Assembly: GCF_030445035.2 (NCBI RefSeq)
Contig: NC_080673.1
Span: 35,150,365 to 35,214,364, forward strand
Origin: Dasypus novemcinctus
Lineage: Eukaryota > Chordata > Mammalia > Cingulata > Dasypodidae
Direction: 5' to 3'
Length of the DNA stretch: 64,000 nucleotides
Shown here piece after piece: positions 45,206 to 58,830 of this stretch. Under the pieces are notes generated by a model. It did not search any database. It worked only from the letters and a program-made list of their open reading frames with translations, and had not been told where the DNA came from. The position numbers and the translations under genes were made by a program. Position 1 is the first letter of the stretch. Each line of letters starts with the position of its first letter.

Positions 45206-45983
45206 GAGCGCCTTCCTCTAATAGTTCCAGACAGAAGAACAAACCACATTTAAAGCTCTAGTTTTCCAGGGCTGTTGGAGGAATGTGTAGTCTCAGCATG
45301 TATCAGTGCACTTTTGTAAAGAGTAAATCACCACCTTGATTGGAATAGAAGTTGAGGAAAGACTCTACATCATCAAAACTTTGCATTATCCTCAGACTCT
45401 CAAAACAATATTCAAAATCCGGGGCTCTGTGGATATCCCATTCTTTCTTTCTCCACTTGGAACTCCCAAAATATACAGATGTCCTAACACTGCTTTAGAA
45501 TCCACTTATCAAAATAAAGGAGTACTCTAGTGACTCAAATAGGAGGGCTCCCTATCACTTAATTTTGCTTTTTCACAGAAAAGAACAAATGTCTTGACTA
45601 TATGAAGGTATTTATTATAAATCATATTTCATATATGACTAGCTATGGTTTAGTATCTGTAAATAACTAAAAAGTGACCACATTTATATGATATTACAAC
45701 CTTAGCCACACATAAATACATGAAATTTTCTAAAATTTTTACATAACCATACTCTTTAATTCTGCCAGGCATCTTAATAATTCTAAATTTTATCTGTGCA
45801 GTTTACTCAAAATGCAAACAGGATGTTATGGTTATTCAGAAAGACCATGTAAATATAGTAAACTTTTCAATAAGAGAAAAATTTCCTTAAAGTTAAAGCA
45901 ATAACATTAAAAAGTCCTGCAAAAAATCTTCAAACCAGTTATACTAAATTATTAGACATGAAATTTATAAACACTTCTAGAGA

Positions 45984-46686
45984 CTTTCATGCTAATGTGC
46001 TGGGGGTGCAGTTAATGTTGGGGTTTAAGATATATTTAGGGGATTTGAATCTCTGGACTGACAATGTGATAGCCAGATCCTGAGCCTCAACAGACTCCAG
46101 CACCTACAATCTGATTTATTGGACTTACCACACTCAGCTAAGATGGAGGTGAAGAAGGACAACCACCACACCATGGAGCCTAGAGTGATTACAACTGAAA
46201 ATGGGAGGATTGCATCCAGCATCCAGGTGGAATCTAAGCCTCCTCTTGACATAAAGGTGCAATGGACACAACCAATCCAGTGTCCACATAGAAGAGGTGG
46301 CATTGGATTGGGAAAAGTGGACATAATGGACAAAGGGTATGGGGAAAGGCAGGAAGAGATGAGAGGTGGAGGCGTCTTCGGGACATGGAGCTGCCCTGGA
46401 TGGTGCTTCAGAGGTAATCACCGGACATTGTAAATCCTCACAGGGCCTACATGATGGAATAGAGGAGAGTATGGGCCATGATGTGAACCAATGTATATGA
46501 GGTGCAGAGGTGCCCAAAGATGTACTTACCAAATCCAATGGATGTGTCATGATGATGGGAACGAGTGTTGTTGGGGGGGGGAGAGGGGGGGTAGGGGAGT
46601 GGGGTTGAATGGGACCTCACATATATATTTTTAATGTAATATTATTACAAAGTCAATAAAAAATAAAAAAATTTAAAAAAAAAAAA
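45984..46686 (+). mobile_element. L1-mobilised retroposon, copy 3 (longest, 703 bp)
   Basis: Flanked by a perfect 15-bp duplication AAACACTTCTAGAGA (45969-45983 and 46687-46701). It has a long A tail and the family end GGGACCTCACATATATATTTTTAATG. The middle includes a 104-codon open frame (46119-46433) rich in Cys, Gly and charged residues in its last third (HRRGGIGLGK, TWSCPGWCFRG), not one I recognise. It has no tRNA or 7SL head and no L1 ORF. The G-rich tract at 46571-46600 precedes the tail. It may be a processed copy of an RNA, or a non-autonomous element using L1 enzymes. Confidence 0.7.
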
Positions 46687-47221
46687 AAACACTTCTAGAG
46701 ATATATTTGAAGGCTCCTATATTCAAGGCACTTAGGAATTTGTGTGTGCATGTGTGTACTGGAAGAGAGAACCTCTACTACGAAAGTAAATGTGAATACT
46801 GTGACAGAACTGAATAAAGGAATAAGATTAGGTTCCCTACTGGGGAAACCTCAGAGTTCCTTAAATAGGTTATGATTCATTAACTAGTTGGCTGGTCTCA
46901 TCTTGTCCCATTTATCGGTGATTTTATACAACATAACTTTCCTTTTAGTACTCTTTTTAATACTTCTCTACATCTAAATAGCATCTAAAATATGTATACA
47001 TGAATGTACAAAAGTTTACAATATAATTATAAATACTATTTTTAAATAGTAATAATATCACATGAAGAGGTTTTAAAGAAACTGCTTATAAATAAAACAG
47101 TAAGGGCAAAACACTGCCTAACACACATTCTTCAAAAGTGATCTTGGTTCTATTAACTTCCCATTTATAAAATCACAATTATTCCTCATCATGAATATGA
47201 ATCTCATTTACTTTCACCATT

Positions 47222-47670
47222 GTCATGGTTAGGCTCCTGTGTCAACCTGGCCAGGTCATGGTGCCTGATAGTTTGGTCAAGCAAGCACAGGCCTAATTGT
47301 AACTGTGAGGACATCTGTGGACTTAAATCATTAGCACGCTGATTGCATCTAGGACTGACTACATCTACAATCAACTGAGGAGATTGCCTTCAGCAATGAG
47401 AGACGTCTCATCCAGTCTGATGAAGGCCTTAAAGGGAAGAGAGATTTCAGCAGGTAGAAGAGAGAGAATTTTCATCTCGACTTCAGCCAGCCAGCTCCTT
47501 CTGGGGAATTCATTGAGGACCTTCATCGAGTTCCTGGCTTGCAGCCAGCCCTATGGAATCTGGACATGTGCACCCCAACAATCACATGAGACAATTTTAT
47601 TAAATAATATTTACAGATATTTACAGATCTCCTGTCAGTTATGTTTCCCTAGAGAATCTTGACTAATATA
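47222..47670 (+). mobile_element. ERVL-type LTR (MLT2-like)
   Basis: Begins TCATGGTTAGGCTCCTGTGTCAACCTGGCCAGG and ends ..GAGAATCTTGACTAATATA, with AGTTTGGTCAAGCAAGCAC and GATGAAGGCCTTAAAGGGAAGAG between. This matches the order I know from ERVL LTRs (MLT2 group). It is a solo copy. Confidence 0.6.
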
Positions 47671-48052
47671 ACCATATAAACTACAATTACTTCTGAAAAT
47701 TACTGGTAACAAAAATGAGGTAATATGATAGTGAAACAGTGAAGAATAAAAAATGAAGCAGATGAAAAAATTTCTAATGCTTCCAACTTTAGTCTCCAAG
47801 ATTTTCTTTGTGATATCTTTCAGTTTAAGTCCACATACATTTAAAAGCAATTTTTCTTGACCAGAAGACATATCACGGTAAAGTAAAATCTTCTACTTGT
47901 CATAAAAATATGTTCAGAGGAGAATAATCTGTATATATTTTACCAAATTTAAATCAATCCTTATTTTAGAAAAAATTCCATTACCATAAGAAGGTAACTA
48001 TTTCATTTATGCTTGAACATTAACTTTAATTTTAAAATTGATTAAAATCTTT

Positions 48053-48482
48053 GGGAAGCCGACTTGGCCCAATGGATAGGGCATCCACCTACCACATGGG
48101 AGGTCTGCGGTTCAAACCCCGGGCCTCCTTGACCCGTGTGGACCTGGCCCATGTGCAGTGCTGATGCACGCAAGGAGTGCCCTGCCACACAGGAGTGTCC
48201 CCTGCGAAGGGGAGCCCCACGTGCAAAGAGTGCGCCCCGTAAGTAGAGCTATCCAGCGTGAAAGAAAGTGCAGCCTGCCCAAGAATGGCACTGCACACAC
48301 GGAGAGCTGACACAACAAGATGACGCAACAAAAAGAAACACAGATTCCTGGTGCCGCTGATAAGAACAGAAGTGGTCACAGAAGAATACACAGCAAATGG
48401 ACACAGAGAGCTGACTACTGGTGGGGGGGGGCGGGAAGGGGAGAGAAATAAATTAAAAAATAAATCTTTTAAAAAAATAAAT
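48053..48482 (+). mobile_element. Armadillo-type tRNA SINE
   Basis: GGCCCAATGGATAGGGC head, GGTTCAAACCCCGGGCC B box, long body, G-rich stretch at 48421-48440 and AATAAATTAAAA tail. A short TAAAATCTT direct repeat flanks it. Confidence 0.87.
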
Positions 48483-48884
48483 AAATAAAAATGTAAAATC
48501 TTGGGAATATACTCTACTTTCTGTGTCTTTTATTCATAATACCTTAATGCATAGAACATACTAGGTGTTAGAATAATATAAACAACAGTAGGTTCTCAAT
48601 TGTTATACTGCTGAATAAAAATGAACCTAATAAGCGAGCAAACAAATTAGTGAGCAAAATATTTAAAAAGCTGAGAAATTACGGAAAACAACAACAACAA
48701 CAATTCTATAGTTTTGACAGCTTATTTTTTGCATGCAGGGCACAAATTACAAAAATTTCATGTTAAATATTAGATTAATTATCATTGATTTTCCTTATAA
48801 CTGTTTTTCATCCTTTTCCTTGGCAAGCACAGTTTTATATATATAATACAATCAGTTTCAAAAATTTTCCACTGATTCTGGCAG

Positions 48885-50985
48885 GACAATAGAGTAAAAA
48901 ACTACAAGATTCAGTCCTTCCATCAAAACTATTAAAAAGGCAGGAACTCTCTAAAACAACTATTTTGTAACTCTGGAGGCCAGTGGAACACTGTACAACA
49001 CTCAGGGAAGAATGGGCAGAAGAGACTGGTAAATTACTGTAAAGAACAGTAAATTGTGATGCCTACTAGCACTATCCCCCACTCTCACAGCAGCTGTCAT
49101 GGGTTCTAGCCCCTGGCTAGCTCTTTGGTGACAGAAAGAGATAGAAATATCATCTTTCCCAAGACCGGGGGTGGGCACAACCAATCTCTGACCGTGGCTT
49201 TTCATAAGCGATTTCAGATCACTGGAGGCTGGCCTTTGAGGGTGACCATTATCCCAATCAGTCCTGGAAAAAGGTAACAGTGGAGACTTAAAGTGGAGAC
49301 TTAAAGAGTTAGCTGAAGGGCTGCACTTGCTGGGCAGGTCTAGAAAGCTCAGTTTTGGGAAGTGGTGGTAGAAGCTCCTGGCACCCTTCCTGATCCCCCT
49401 CCCCAGGGTCCTTTGGAGCTACTCTGCACCCTCTTCATGGGTCCCTGGACCTGCTTCAGCTGGGAAAGACTGACTTGAGAAACTTTTTGGTGCACCACTC
49501 CCAGAATTTGGCCTCCAAGCAAAAGTAGCTTGAGACAACAAAAGGAGTTTAAGCATCTATACAGGCAGAATGCCTGGAGCAAAGGCTTGAATGCTTTAAA
49601 TACTCTGAGAGATCTGTCCCCTAGCAAAGAAAAGGGGCATTCAAACTCCGGAGAGCAGGGGAACCCTAAAAGAACTAACAAGCTCTGGCCCAGGACAAGA
49701 TACAAGTGCAGACTGGGAGAACCCCAAACTTGCGTTTGCCTTGAGCAGAACTTCATGATAGGAGGGCTGAAGCTCCAGAAAATCTTCATCTTATTGCAGC
49801 TGGTTAGAAAATCAACAGATAGCTTGGGAATAAATACCAGAGTTAATATTTTAAAATATTAAAATGGACAGTGTGCAAGCAAGAGTATAAGGCAAACAAA
49901 GAAACAGGAAATTATGGTCCACAAAGGAAGAGGAAAAAATCCATAAAACATCAATGAAGAAGGCCAGAAGGTGGACAAACTCAACAAAGACATTTTAAAA
50001 ATGACCTTAAAAATGCTAAAGGAGCTAAAGGAAAATACAGAGAAAGAACTAAAGGATATCAAGAAAACCATGAATGAGTTATTTGAGAATCTTAGTAAAG
50101 ATATGGAAATCTTTAAAAGGAATGAAACAGAACTTATAGGCGTTGAAGATCAGAAAGTGCCCAGGAGGGTTTAAAGAGCAGACTTGAGCTGGCAGAAGAA
50201 TCATCAAACTCAAAGACAAGACAATTGAAATAGATAGGCTGATGAGAAGAAAGTAAAAATAACTATAATAAAGTAAAAATAGTCAAAGGCACTTCTGGAA
50301 AACCACCAACCATACCAATATATGAACAATGGGAATTCAGGAAGGAGAAGTAGAGAAAGGACAGAAGGAATATTAAAAAAAAGAGAGAGAGAGAACTTCA
50401 CAAACAGCAAAAGATGTGAATATGCCTATCCAAGAAGCCCAGAGAACACCAAAAAGGATGAACATGAAGAAAGATATATCCTGCCACATACTGATCACAC
50501 TATCTAATGCAATGGTCAAAGAAAGAGTTCTTAAAGCTGTGGGAGAAAAGTAATGTGTTATGTACAAAGGAGTTCCAATTAGACACAGTGCCAATTTCTC
50601 ATCATAAACCATGAAGGTTAGATGGCAGGGGGTTAAAATGATTAAACTATCAAACAAGAATTTTTAGTCTGGAGAGAATCTCTTTTAAAAAATGAGGGAG
50701 AGATTAAGATATTCTCAGATAAAGAAAAGCTGAGGGAGTTCATCACTGCCAGACCTGCCCTACAAGCAATACAAAAGGAGTTCTTCAGAATGAAAGGAAA
50801 GTACACGGGATGCAGGTTCAAAGAAGCACCAAGTAATTAAGACTTCCAGGAAAGGGTAATTATAAATGCCAGTGATATTATATTCTTTGGTATATAACTC
50901 CACTTCTTACTTCCTACAGGTACTAAAAGACAAATGAATAAAAAGTAATCATAGGAGATTTCCCAAAAGACAGAGAATTAGAGGG
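48885..50985 (+). mobile_element. L1 LINE 5' part (5'UTR and ORF1)
   Basis: 5'UTR-like start (TCTGGCAGGACAATAGAGTAAAAAACTACAAG) at 48885. ORF1 region at 49864-50830 with a coiled-coil-like stretch (49971-50171: repeated Leu/Lys/Glu heptads), broken frames after that. It stops near 50985, where another L1 5'UTR begins. No ORF2 belongs to it. It is either a separate truncated insertion or the front of a duplicated 5' end. Confidence 0.6.
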
Positions 50986-53900
50986 GCAGAAGGTTCACTT
51001 CTCTCCCAGAAAAATAGCTAGAGAACAGGCAGAAATTGTCTGGAAAACAGTTCAAGGGCTTAGGACATCAGAGGAAAGTTAAATATTACCAAGAAGAGAG
51101 AGGGATGAAGGAAAGATGTCTCAGCTGGCTGAAAAGGCGCCATGAGTAAAGCTGCAGCAGCTGCTGCTGGAAACCATCACCCCACAGTCAAGCAAACAGC
51201 AATGGGCCCTCTGGCCCTTGGCTTGTGGCTATGGACTGAGGGGATTGCAGAGGTCCTCTTACCCAAGAAAGGGAAGAGGGAGGGACACAGCCAATTAAGA
51301 TTTTAGCTAGTGAACTTGGCCTGTTGCATCCTAGGAGTCACAAACTTCCAGGCTGGGTGAGGCAGTGACACTGCCTGAGAGCCAGCATGGAGCTAAAGAT
51401 AACCTGCCTTCTCAAACACACTCCCTACTGCCCTGGACTTATTGTTGACAACACAGAGGAGGGAAAGTGGCTGGCCAAAGGAGAAGAACAGCTTCTGAGA
51501 AAGTTAGTTTTTGAGGTTTGGCCTATCTGAAGAGATATTGCTTCTGCACTGCATGCCTGAGAGGCTGCAGTGAATGCCTTTCCCCCTAGATCTGGGGTCT
51601 GAGATGAGAGGTCTGCCAAAGAGCACAATCTGCGGGCAGAATAGGAAAGTGCATGCAACAGGCAAGAGAGAGAACTTGGCCATCAGAGTAAATTCACCAA
51701 CACATTCAGATGCCTACACATCAGCGAAAAATTACAACCCAATCAGGAAAGAGGAAGACACAGCCCAGCCACAGGGACAAACCAAATATCCTGACAAGTT
51801 ACAGGATTAAAGACAATTAATTAATGATAATTACACAACTCTCCTAAATCACCTCAGAGAATTGAAAGAAAATAAAATTAAAGAGATAAAAGATACTAAG
51901 AAGACACTGGGTGAGCATATATAACAATTTGAAAGCATGCAAACAAAAGTAACAGAACTTTACGGGAATGAAAGACATGATGGATGAGATAAAAATTCAT
52001 TAGAGGCACATAAGAGAAGATTTGAATTGCCTGAAGACAGAATTAGTGATTTTGAAGACAGAATATCTGAACCCAAAAAGAAAGGAGAAGAGAAAGAGAA
52101 GAGAATGGAAAAAGTGGAACAGAGTCTCAGGGAATTGAATGGCAATGTGAAATGCACAAAATCACATTACTGGTGTCCTAGAAGGAGAAGAGAATGGAAA
52201 AGGGGCAGAAAGAATAGTTGAAATAACAAATGAAAACTTCCTAGGCCTTATGAAAGACATAAACATCTATATCCAAGAAAAATGCAACCCAAACAGAAAC
52301 ATCCCAATAGACCTATCCCAAGACACCTGCTATTAAGAATGACAAATATCAGAGATAAAGAGAGGATTCTGAAAGTAGGAAGAGAAAAGGAAAATATCAC
52401 ATATAAGGGAAATGCAATAAGATTAAGTACTAACTCATCAGAAACCATGAGGACAAGAAAAAAGTGGTATGATGAAATTAAGGTACTGAAAGAGAAGAAC
52501 TGCCAGCCAAGAATTCTATATTCAGCAAAACTGCCCTTCAAAAATGTGGGTGAGTTCAAAGTCTTCACAGACAAACAAAACCTGATACAATATGTTACCA
52601 AAAAACCAGAATCACAAGACATACTAAAGGGAGTCTGAGGTCTGAAAGGAAATAAACAATGGCAAGAGATTTGGAGAAGAGTGTAGAAATAAAGATTATT
52701 AGGAAGTGTAAAGGGTAAAAATATTGACAATAATACGATATGACAACAGAGTGCTGAAGGACAAAATGGATGAAGTAAGTAATATCTAATAACATTAAAT
52801 ATTAATGGTTTGACCTCCCAAATCAAAGGACACAGACTGATAGAATGGATTAAAAAATATACGAGCCAAGTATATATTGTCTACCAGACACCAACCTCAG
52901 GCATAAGGACACAACCAGGTTAAAAGTGAAAGGTTGGAAAAAGATATTCCATGCAAATAGTAACCAAGAAAGAGCTGGAGTAGTGATACTAATAAACAAA
53001 GTAGATTTCAAATGCAAAACTATTATAAAGGATAATATTATTAAATATTATAAAGGATTATAATATTATTATAAACTATAATAAAAGGAGCAATACACCA
53101 AGAAAAAATAACTAGACTGAATACTTAGGTACCTAACCTGAGTGTCCCAAGATACATGAGGCACACATTGGCAAAACTGAGGGAGAAATATATGTACAAT
53201 AATAGTTTTGGAGACTTCAATATACCACTCTCAGTATTAGACAGAATATCTGAATAGAGGATAAAGAAACAGAGAGCTTGAAAAATACGATAAATGAACA
53301 AGACATAAAAGACATCTATAGAGCACTGTACCTCTGAACAGCAGGGTACACATTCTTTTCAAGTGCTCATGGAAACTTCTCCAAGATAAGCCATATATTA
53401 CATCACAAGACAAGGTCCGATAAATTAAAAAAGAATTATAATAAAAGAATTATACACCATGATAAAGTGAGTTTTATACCAGGTATGAAAAGGTGGTTCA
53501 ACACAAGAAAATCAATTAAATAAACCACATTGATAAACTGAAGAAGAAAAATCACATGACCCTCTTGCCTGATGCAGAAAAGGTATTTGACAAAATACAG
53601 TACCCTGTCTTGATACAAACTCTCCAAAAGATAGGAATAGATGGATGCTTTCTCAATATGGTAAAGTACATTTATGAAAAACCTATAACTAGCATTGTAC
53701 TCAATGGTGAAAGACGGAAGGTTTTCCTGCTGAGATCAGGAAAAAGAAAAGGATGTCCAATATCACCCTTGTTATTAAATATTGTGCTGGAGATTCTAGC
53801 TAGAGCAATTAGACTAGATAAAGAAATAAAGGCATGCAAATAGGAAAGGAAGAAGTAAAACTTTCACTATTTGCTGATGATATGTTCCTATATCCAGAAT

Positions 53901-56075
53901 ATCCTGAAAAATCCACACAAAGTACTAGGACTAATAGACGAGTTCAGCAAAGTGGTGGGATATAAGATCAATACACAAAAATCGATAGCATTTCTATACA
54001 CTAGTGATAAGGAATCTGAAGAGGAATCAGAAAAAAAATTCCATTTATAACAGCAATTAAAACAATCATATACTTAGGAATAAACAATCAGGGACATAAA
54101 GGTCTATATTCCGAAAACCACAAAACATTGCTAAAAGAAATCAGAGAACACTTAAATAAGTGAAAGGACATTCTGTGTTCATGGATCAGAACACTAAATA
54201 TTGTTAATATGTCAATTCTACCCAAACTGGTTTACAGATTCAATGCAAATCCAATAAAAATCCCAACAGCCTTTTTTGAAGAAATGGAAAAACCAACTAT
54301 CAAATGCATTTGGAATTTTAAGGGGCCTCAAGTAGCCAAAAAGTTCTTTAAAAAGAAGAACGAAGTTGGAGGACTCTCACTTCCAGACTTTAAAGCATAT
54401 CATTTAGATACAGTGGTAAAAACAGCATGGTACCGGCATAAAGACAGACACATTGACCGATGGAAATGAATTGAGAACTCATTAATCGATCCTCAAATCT
54501 ACAGTGAAGTGATTTTTGACAAGGCAGTCAAGTTTTTCCAGCTTGGCCAGAAGAGTCTTTTCAACAAATGGTACTGGGAGAACTGGATGTCCACATGCAA
54601 AAGAAAAAAGAGGACCCCTGTCTCATACCTTATATAAAAATTAACTCAAAATGATTCCAGGAACTAAATATAAAAGCAACAACTATAAAACACCTAAAAG
54701 AAAATGTAGGAACACATCTTCAAGACCTTGTGCTATGTGGTAGCTTCTTGAACCTTATACCCAAAGCACAAGCAACAAAAGAGAAAATGGGAGAAAATAT
54801 TTAGCAATCACACACCCAATAAATGTTTAATATCCATGATATATAGAGAGATCATATAACTCAACAATAAAAAGACAAACTATTCAATTAAAAAATGAGC
54901 AAAAGACTTGAAAAGACAATTGTCCAAAAAGTAAATTCAAATAATGAAGAAACACCTGAAAATATGTTCAACATCACTACCGATTATGGAAATACAAATC
55001 AGAACTACAATGAGATATCATTTCACACATGTTAGACTAGCCACTATTAAAAAGTCAGAAAACTAAATGTTGGAAAGGATTTTGAGAGACAGGAACTCTT
55101 TTTCACTGTTGGCGGGAATATAGAATGGTATTGCCACTGTGGAGTACTGTTCGGCAGTTCCTAAGAAAGCTGAATATAGACTTGCCATGGGACCTGGCAA
55201 TACTTTTACCAAGTATATACCCAGAAGAACTGAGTGCAGAGACACAAACAGGATCTGCACATTGATGTTCAAAGTGGCATTATTCACAGCTGCCAAAAGT
55301 TGGAAGCAACCCAGGTGTCCATCAACTGATGAATGGATAAATAAATTGTGGAGTATACACACAATGGAATATTATGAAGCAGTAAGAAGAAATGAAATTC
55401 TGAAGCATATGACAATATGGATGAACCTGGAGGACAGTATGCTAAGTGAAGCAAGCCAGACACAATAGGACAAATACCGTATGCTTGCGCTATTATGAAC
55501 TAAATAATGTGTGTAAACTCATGGAGTTAATATTAATAATTGGAATATAGGTCACTAGAAAGTAAAAGGTGGGTAAAGAATGCAAAGCTCAAGGTTGATC
55601 TGTGCAGAATTGGTTAAAATGTTTGGAAATGAACAGAAATGGTGAAATCACATCATTGCGTTTTTAACTAGCAGACCTATTATATGGGTAAGTATAAAGC
55701 CATGTATATTACTAGAAGGAAAGCTAAAAACTGTAACATGGGACTGTATAAGATAGTAAAACTTCATGAAAAACATGAAAATAGGTGATATTGCATATAA
55801 AAGGCTATTTATAAATTATAAATACAAATACTAGAGAGAAGGAAACAGAATAGCAGCTATATATGGCAAGGGAAGCACAGAGAAATTGAGAGGTGATGAG
55901 TTTTGTTTGTTTGCTGTTTATTATTATTATTATTGGAATAATGAATTGCTCTAAGAATGACTGAAGTGATGATTGCACAAATATGTGATTACACCAAATA
56001 TCATTGTTTGTACACTTTGGGTGGATTTATGCTTTATTAACATGTATCAATAAAATTTAAAATTTTTTAAAAATA
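50986..56075 (+). mobile_element. Near full-length L1 LINE, dead
   Basis: 5'UTR (GGGGCAGAAGGTTCACTTCTCTC, 50986-51690), ORF1 (about 51690-52640; open 52282-52638 is its C-terminal domain) and ORF2 from about 52790 with internal losses. The reverse transcriptase part is at 53556-53843 (FLLRSGKRKGCPISPLLLNIVLE), the GCTGATGATATG motif of the catalytic site is at about 53872, and the C-terminal part is open at 54209-54469. 3'UTR runs to an A-rich end at about 56075. The part between the endonuclease and reverse transcriptase (53400-53460) is missing. Antisense to GLRB. Confidence 0.8.
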
Positions 56076-57456
56076 AAAATACAATAGATGCATATAAGAA
56101 CAGATTTGGAAATAGAGGAGAAAAGAATGGTAAATTTGAGCAGGGGATGAGGGTATTGCAGGATAGCATGAACAACAAATGTGTTATGGGAGTTCCAGAA
56201 GGAGAAGAGGAGGAATAAGGAACAGAAAGTGTATTTGAGGAACTACTGGTTGAAAATTTCCCAATTCTCATGGAAAACATGAATATATGTGTCCAGGAAG
56301 CACAGTATTCTCCAATAAGAATAAACTCAAATAGATCTAGTCTAAGACACATCATATTCATAATGTCCAATGCCAAAGAGAAAGGGAAAATTCTGAAAGC
56401 AGCAAGGGAGAAGTAAAGTATCACATATAAGGGATGCCCTCTAACAGTTAATTCAGATTATTCTTCAGAAACCATGGAGGTGAAAAGGAAGTGGCATGTT
56501 ATAATTAAGGTACTGAAAAAGAAAAACTGCCAGCCAAGAATTCTATATCCGGGAAATTGTCCTTCAAATATGACAGTGAGTTTAAAATATTGACAGATCA
56601 AAAGAATATAAGAGAGTTCATAAACAAGAATCCAGCTCTGCAGGAAACAATAAAGGAAGTTCTAGTCAATAAAGAAAAAAACAGGAAAAAGAGGATTGGA
56701 GAAGAGTGTAGAAGTGAAAACCATCAGAAAGGGTAACCAAAAGGGTAAAAAGACACACAAAAATAAGATGTGGCATATGCAAGCCAAGGGATAAAACGGT
56801 TAAAGTAAGTAATGGCATTACAGTAATAACATTGAATGCTAATGTATTAAACTCCCTAATCAAAAGACATAGGCTGACAGAATGGATAAGAAAACATGAG
56901 CCATACATATGCTGTCTACAGAAGTCTTAAGGATGCAAATAGACTGAAAGTGAAAGGTTGGGAAAAAGTTACTACATGCAAACAGTAACCAAAAGAGAGC
57001 AAGGGGTAACTATACAAATATCGGACCAAAAAGACTTTAAATGCAAAAAAAAAAAAAAAAAAGATAAGAGATGCAGGAGGTCATTATATGTTAATAAAAG
57101 GGATGGTCCACCAGGAAGAACTAACAGTCATAAGTATCTATGTACTTAACCAGTGTGCTCCAAAATACATGACAAATACTTTAGCAAAACTGAAAAGAGA
57201 AATAGGTATCAGTACAAAAATAGTTGGAGACTTCAACGTCCCACTCACAGCGATAAAATAACTAGACAGAAGTTCAAAAAGGAAAGAGAGAGCTTGAAAA
57301 TATGATAAACAAGATAGATACGACAGACACATACAGAATACTGTACCACAAATAAGCAGGTTATATATTCCTCTCAAGTGTTCATGGACCTTTCCACAGG
57401 ATAGACAACCAGTTGGGTCACACACACACACACAAAAAAATTTCTCAATAAATCTT

Positions 57457-57878
57457 TTTTTTTTAAGATTTATTTATTTTTATTTATTTCTATCCCCTTC
57501 CCACCCCCCACCCCAGTTGTCTGTTCTCTGTGTCTATTTGCTGCATCTTCCTCTTTGTCCACGTCTGTTTTTGTCAGTTGCACAGAATCTGTGTTTCTTT
57601 TTTTGTTGCATCATCTTGTTGTGTCAGCTCTCCATGTGGGCGGTGCCATTCTTAGGCAGGCTGCACTTTCTCAGGTGCTGGGCGGCTCTCCTTACGGGGC
57701 ACACTCCTTGCACGTGGGCTCCCCTCCACAGGGGACACCCCTGCGTGGCAGGGCACTCCTTGCGCGCATCAGCACTGCGCATGGGCCAGCTCCACATGGG
57801 TCAAGGAGGCCCAGGGTTTGAACCGCGGACCTCCCATGTGGTAGATGGATGCCCTAACATTGGGCAAAGTCCGCTTCC
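57457..57878 (-). mobile_element. Armadillo-type tRNA SINE in L1
   Basis: Antisense SINE with poly-T at the left and the tRNA-like head at the right. Duplicated flanks CTCAATAAATCTT (57444-57456) and CTCAACAAATCTT (57879-57891) differ at one base. Confidence 0.88.
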
Positions 57879-58057
57879 CTCAACAAATCTTAAAAGATTG
57901 AATTTATAGAAAGCACTTTTTCTGATGACATGGAATGAACCTGGAAATCAATAATAGGTGGAAAAGGGGGAAATTTGCAAGTATATGGAAGCTAAACAAC
58001 ATACTCTTAAACAATCATTGGGTCAAAGAAGAAATTGCAAAAGAAAATAGTAGAGAT

Positions 58058-58830
58058 AACAGATGTGGCTCGAGTGGTTGGGCTCCTGCCTACCACATGG
58101 GAGGTCCCAGGTTCAGTTCCTGGGGCCTCCTAAAGACAAAACACAAACAATGAGCAGACAACAAGCAAATACAATAAGCAGACAATGAGCAAAAACAATG
58201 GGCAGACAATGAGGAAAAACAAAAACTATCAGAGAACAGAAGTGTTGGTTGCCCACCTCCAACATGGGAGGTCCCAGGTTTGGTTCCCCGTGTCTCCTAA
58301 AGAGAAAAAACAAACAGACAATGAACAGACAATGAATGCAAATAATGAGTGCAGGAAAGAAGACGTGGCTCAACTGACAGAGTGTCCGGCTACCATATGA
58401 AGGGTCCAGGGTTCAATACCCAGGACCTCCTGACCCATGTGGTAAGGTGGCCCATGCAGAGTGCTGTCACATGCAAGGAGTGCCGTGCCTTGCAAGGGCA
58501 CCCCCCATGTAGGGGTGCCCCATGCACAAGGTGTGTGTCTGTAAGGAGAGTCACCTTGCGTGTAAAAAGTGCAGCCCGCCCAGAAGTGGCTCCACACACA
58601 CAGAAAGGTGACACAGCAAGATGACACAACAAAAAAGAGATGCAGTTTCCCAGTGCTGCCTGATAATGCAGGTGGACGCAGAAGAACAAACAGTGAATGG
58701 ACACAGCAGACAACTGGGGGAAAAAAATAAATAAAATAAATCTTAAAGAAAAAAACATAATGAGTGCAAACGATGAACCAAAAAACAATGAGCAAAAACA
58801 ACAAGCAAACAGACAAAGGGCCATCTCATG
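58058..58830 (+). mobile_element. Dimeric tRNA SINE, interrupted by a second SINE
   Basis: Two tRNA-like heads (58062-58135 and about 58242-58305), each followed by repeats of the form CAGACAATGAGCA / CAAACAATGAGCA. The right part resumes at 58769-58830 after the nested SINE. The same dimeric type is seen on the minus strand at 5095-5352. Confidence 0.75.
58354..58756 (+). mobile_element. tRNA SINE nested in the dimeric SINE
   Basis: Monomeric type with GGCTCAACTGACAGAG head and GGTTCAATACCC B box. Perfect 12-bp duplication ATAATGAGTGCA (58342-58353 and 58757-58768) inside the older SINE. Confidence 0.88.

Noticed and set aside
56047..57431. Minus-strand frames of 80-125 codons over L1
   Set aside because: Antisense translation of L1 ORF1 and ORF2, which is A-rich and so gives stop-poor antisense runs.
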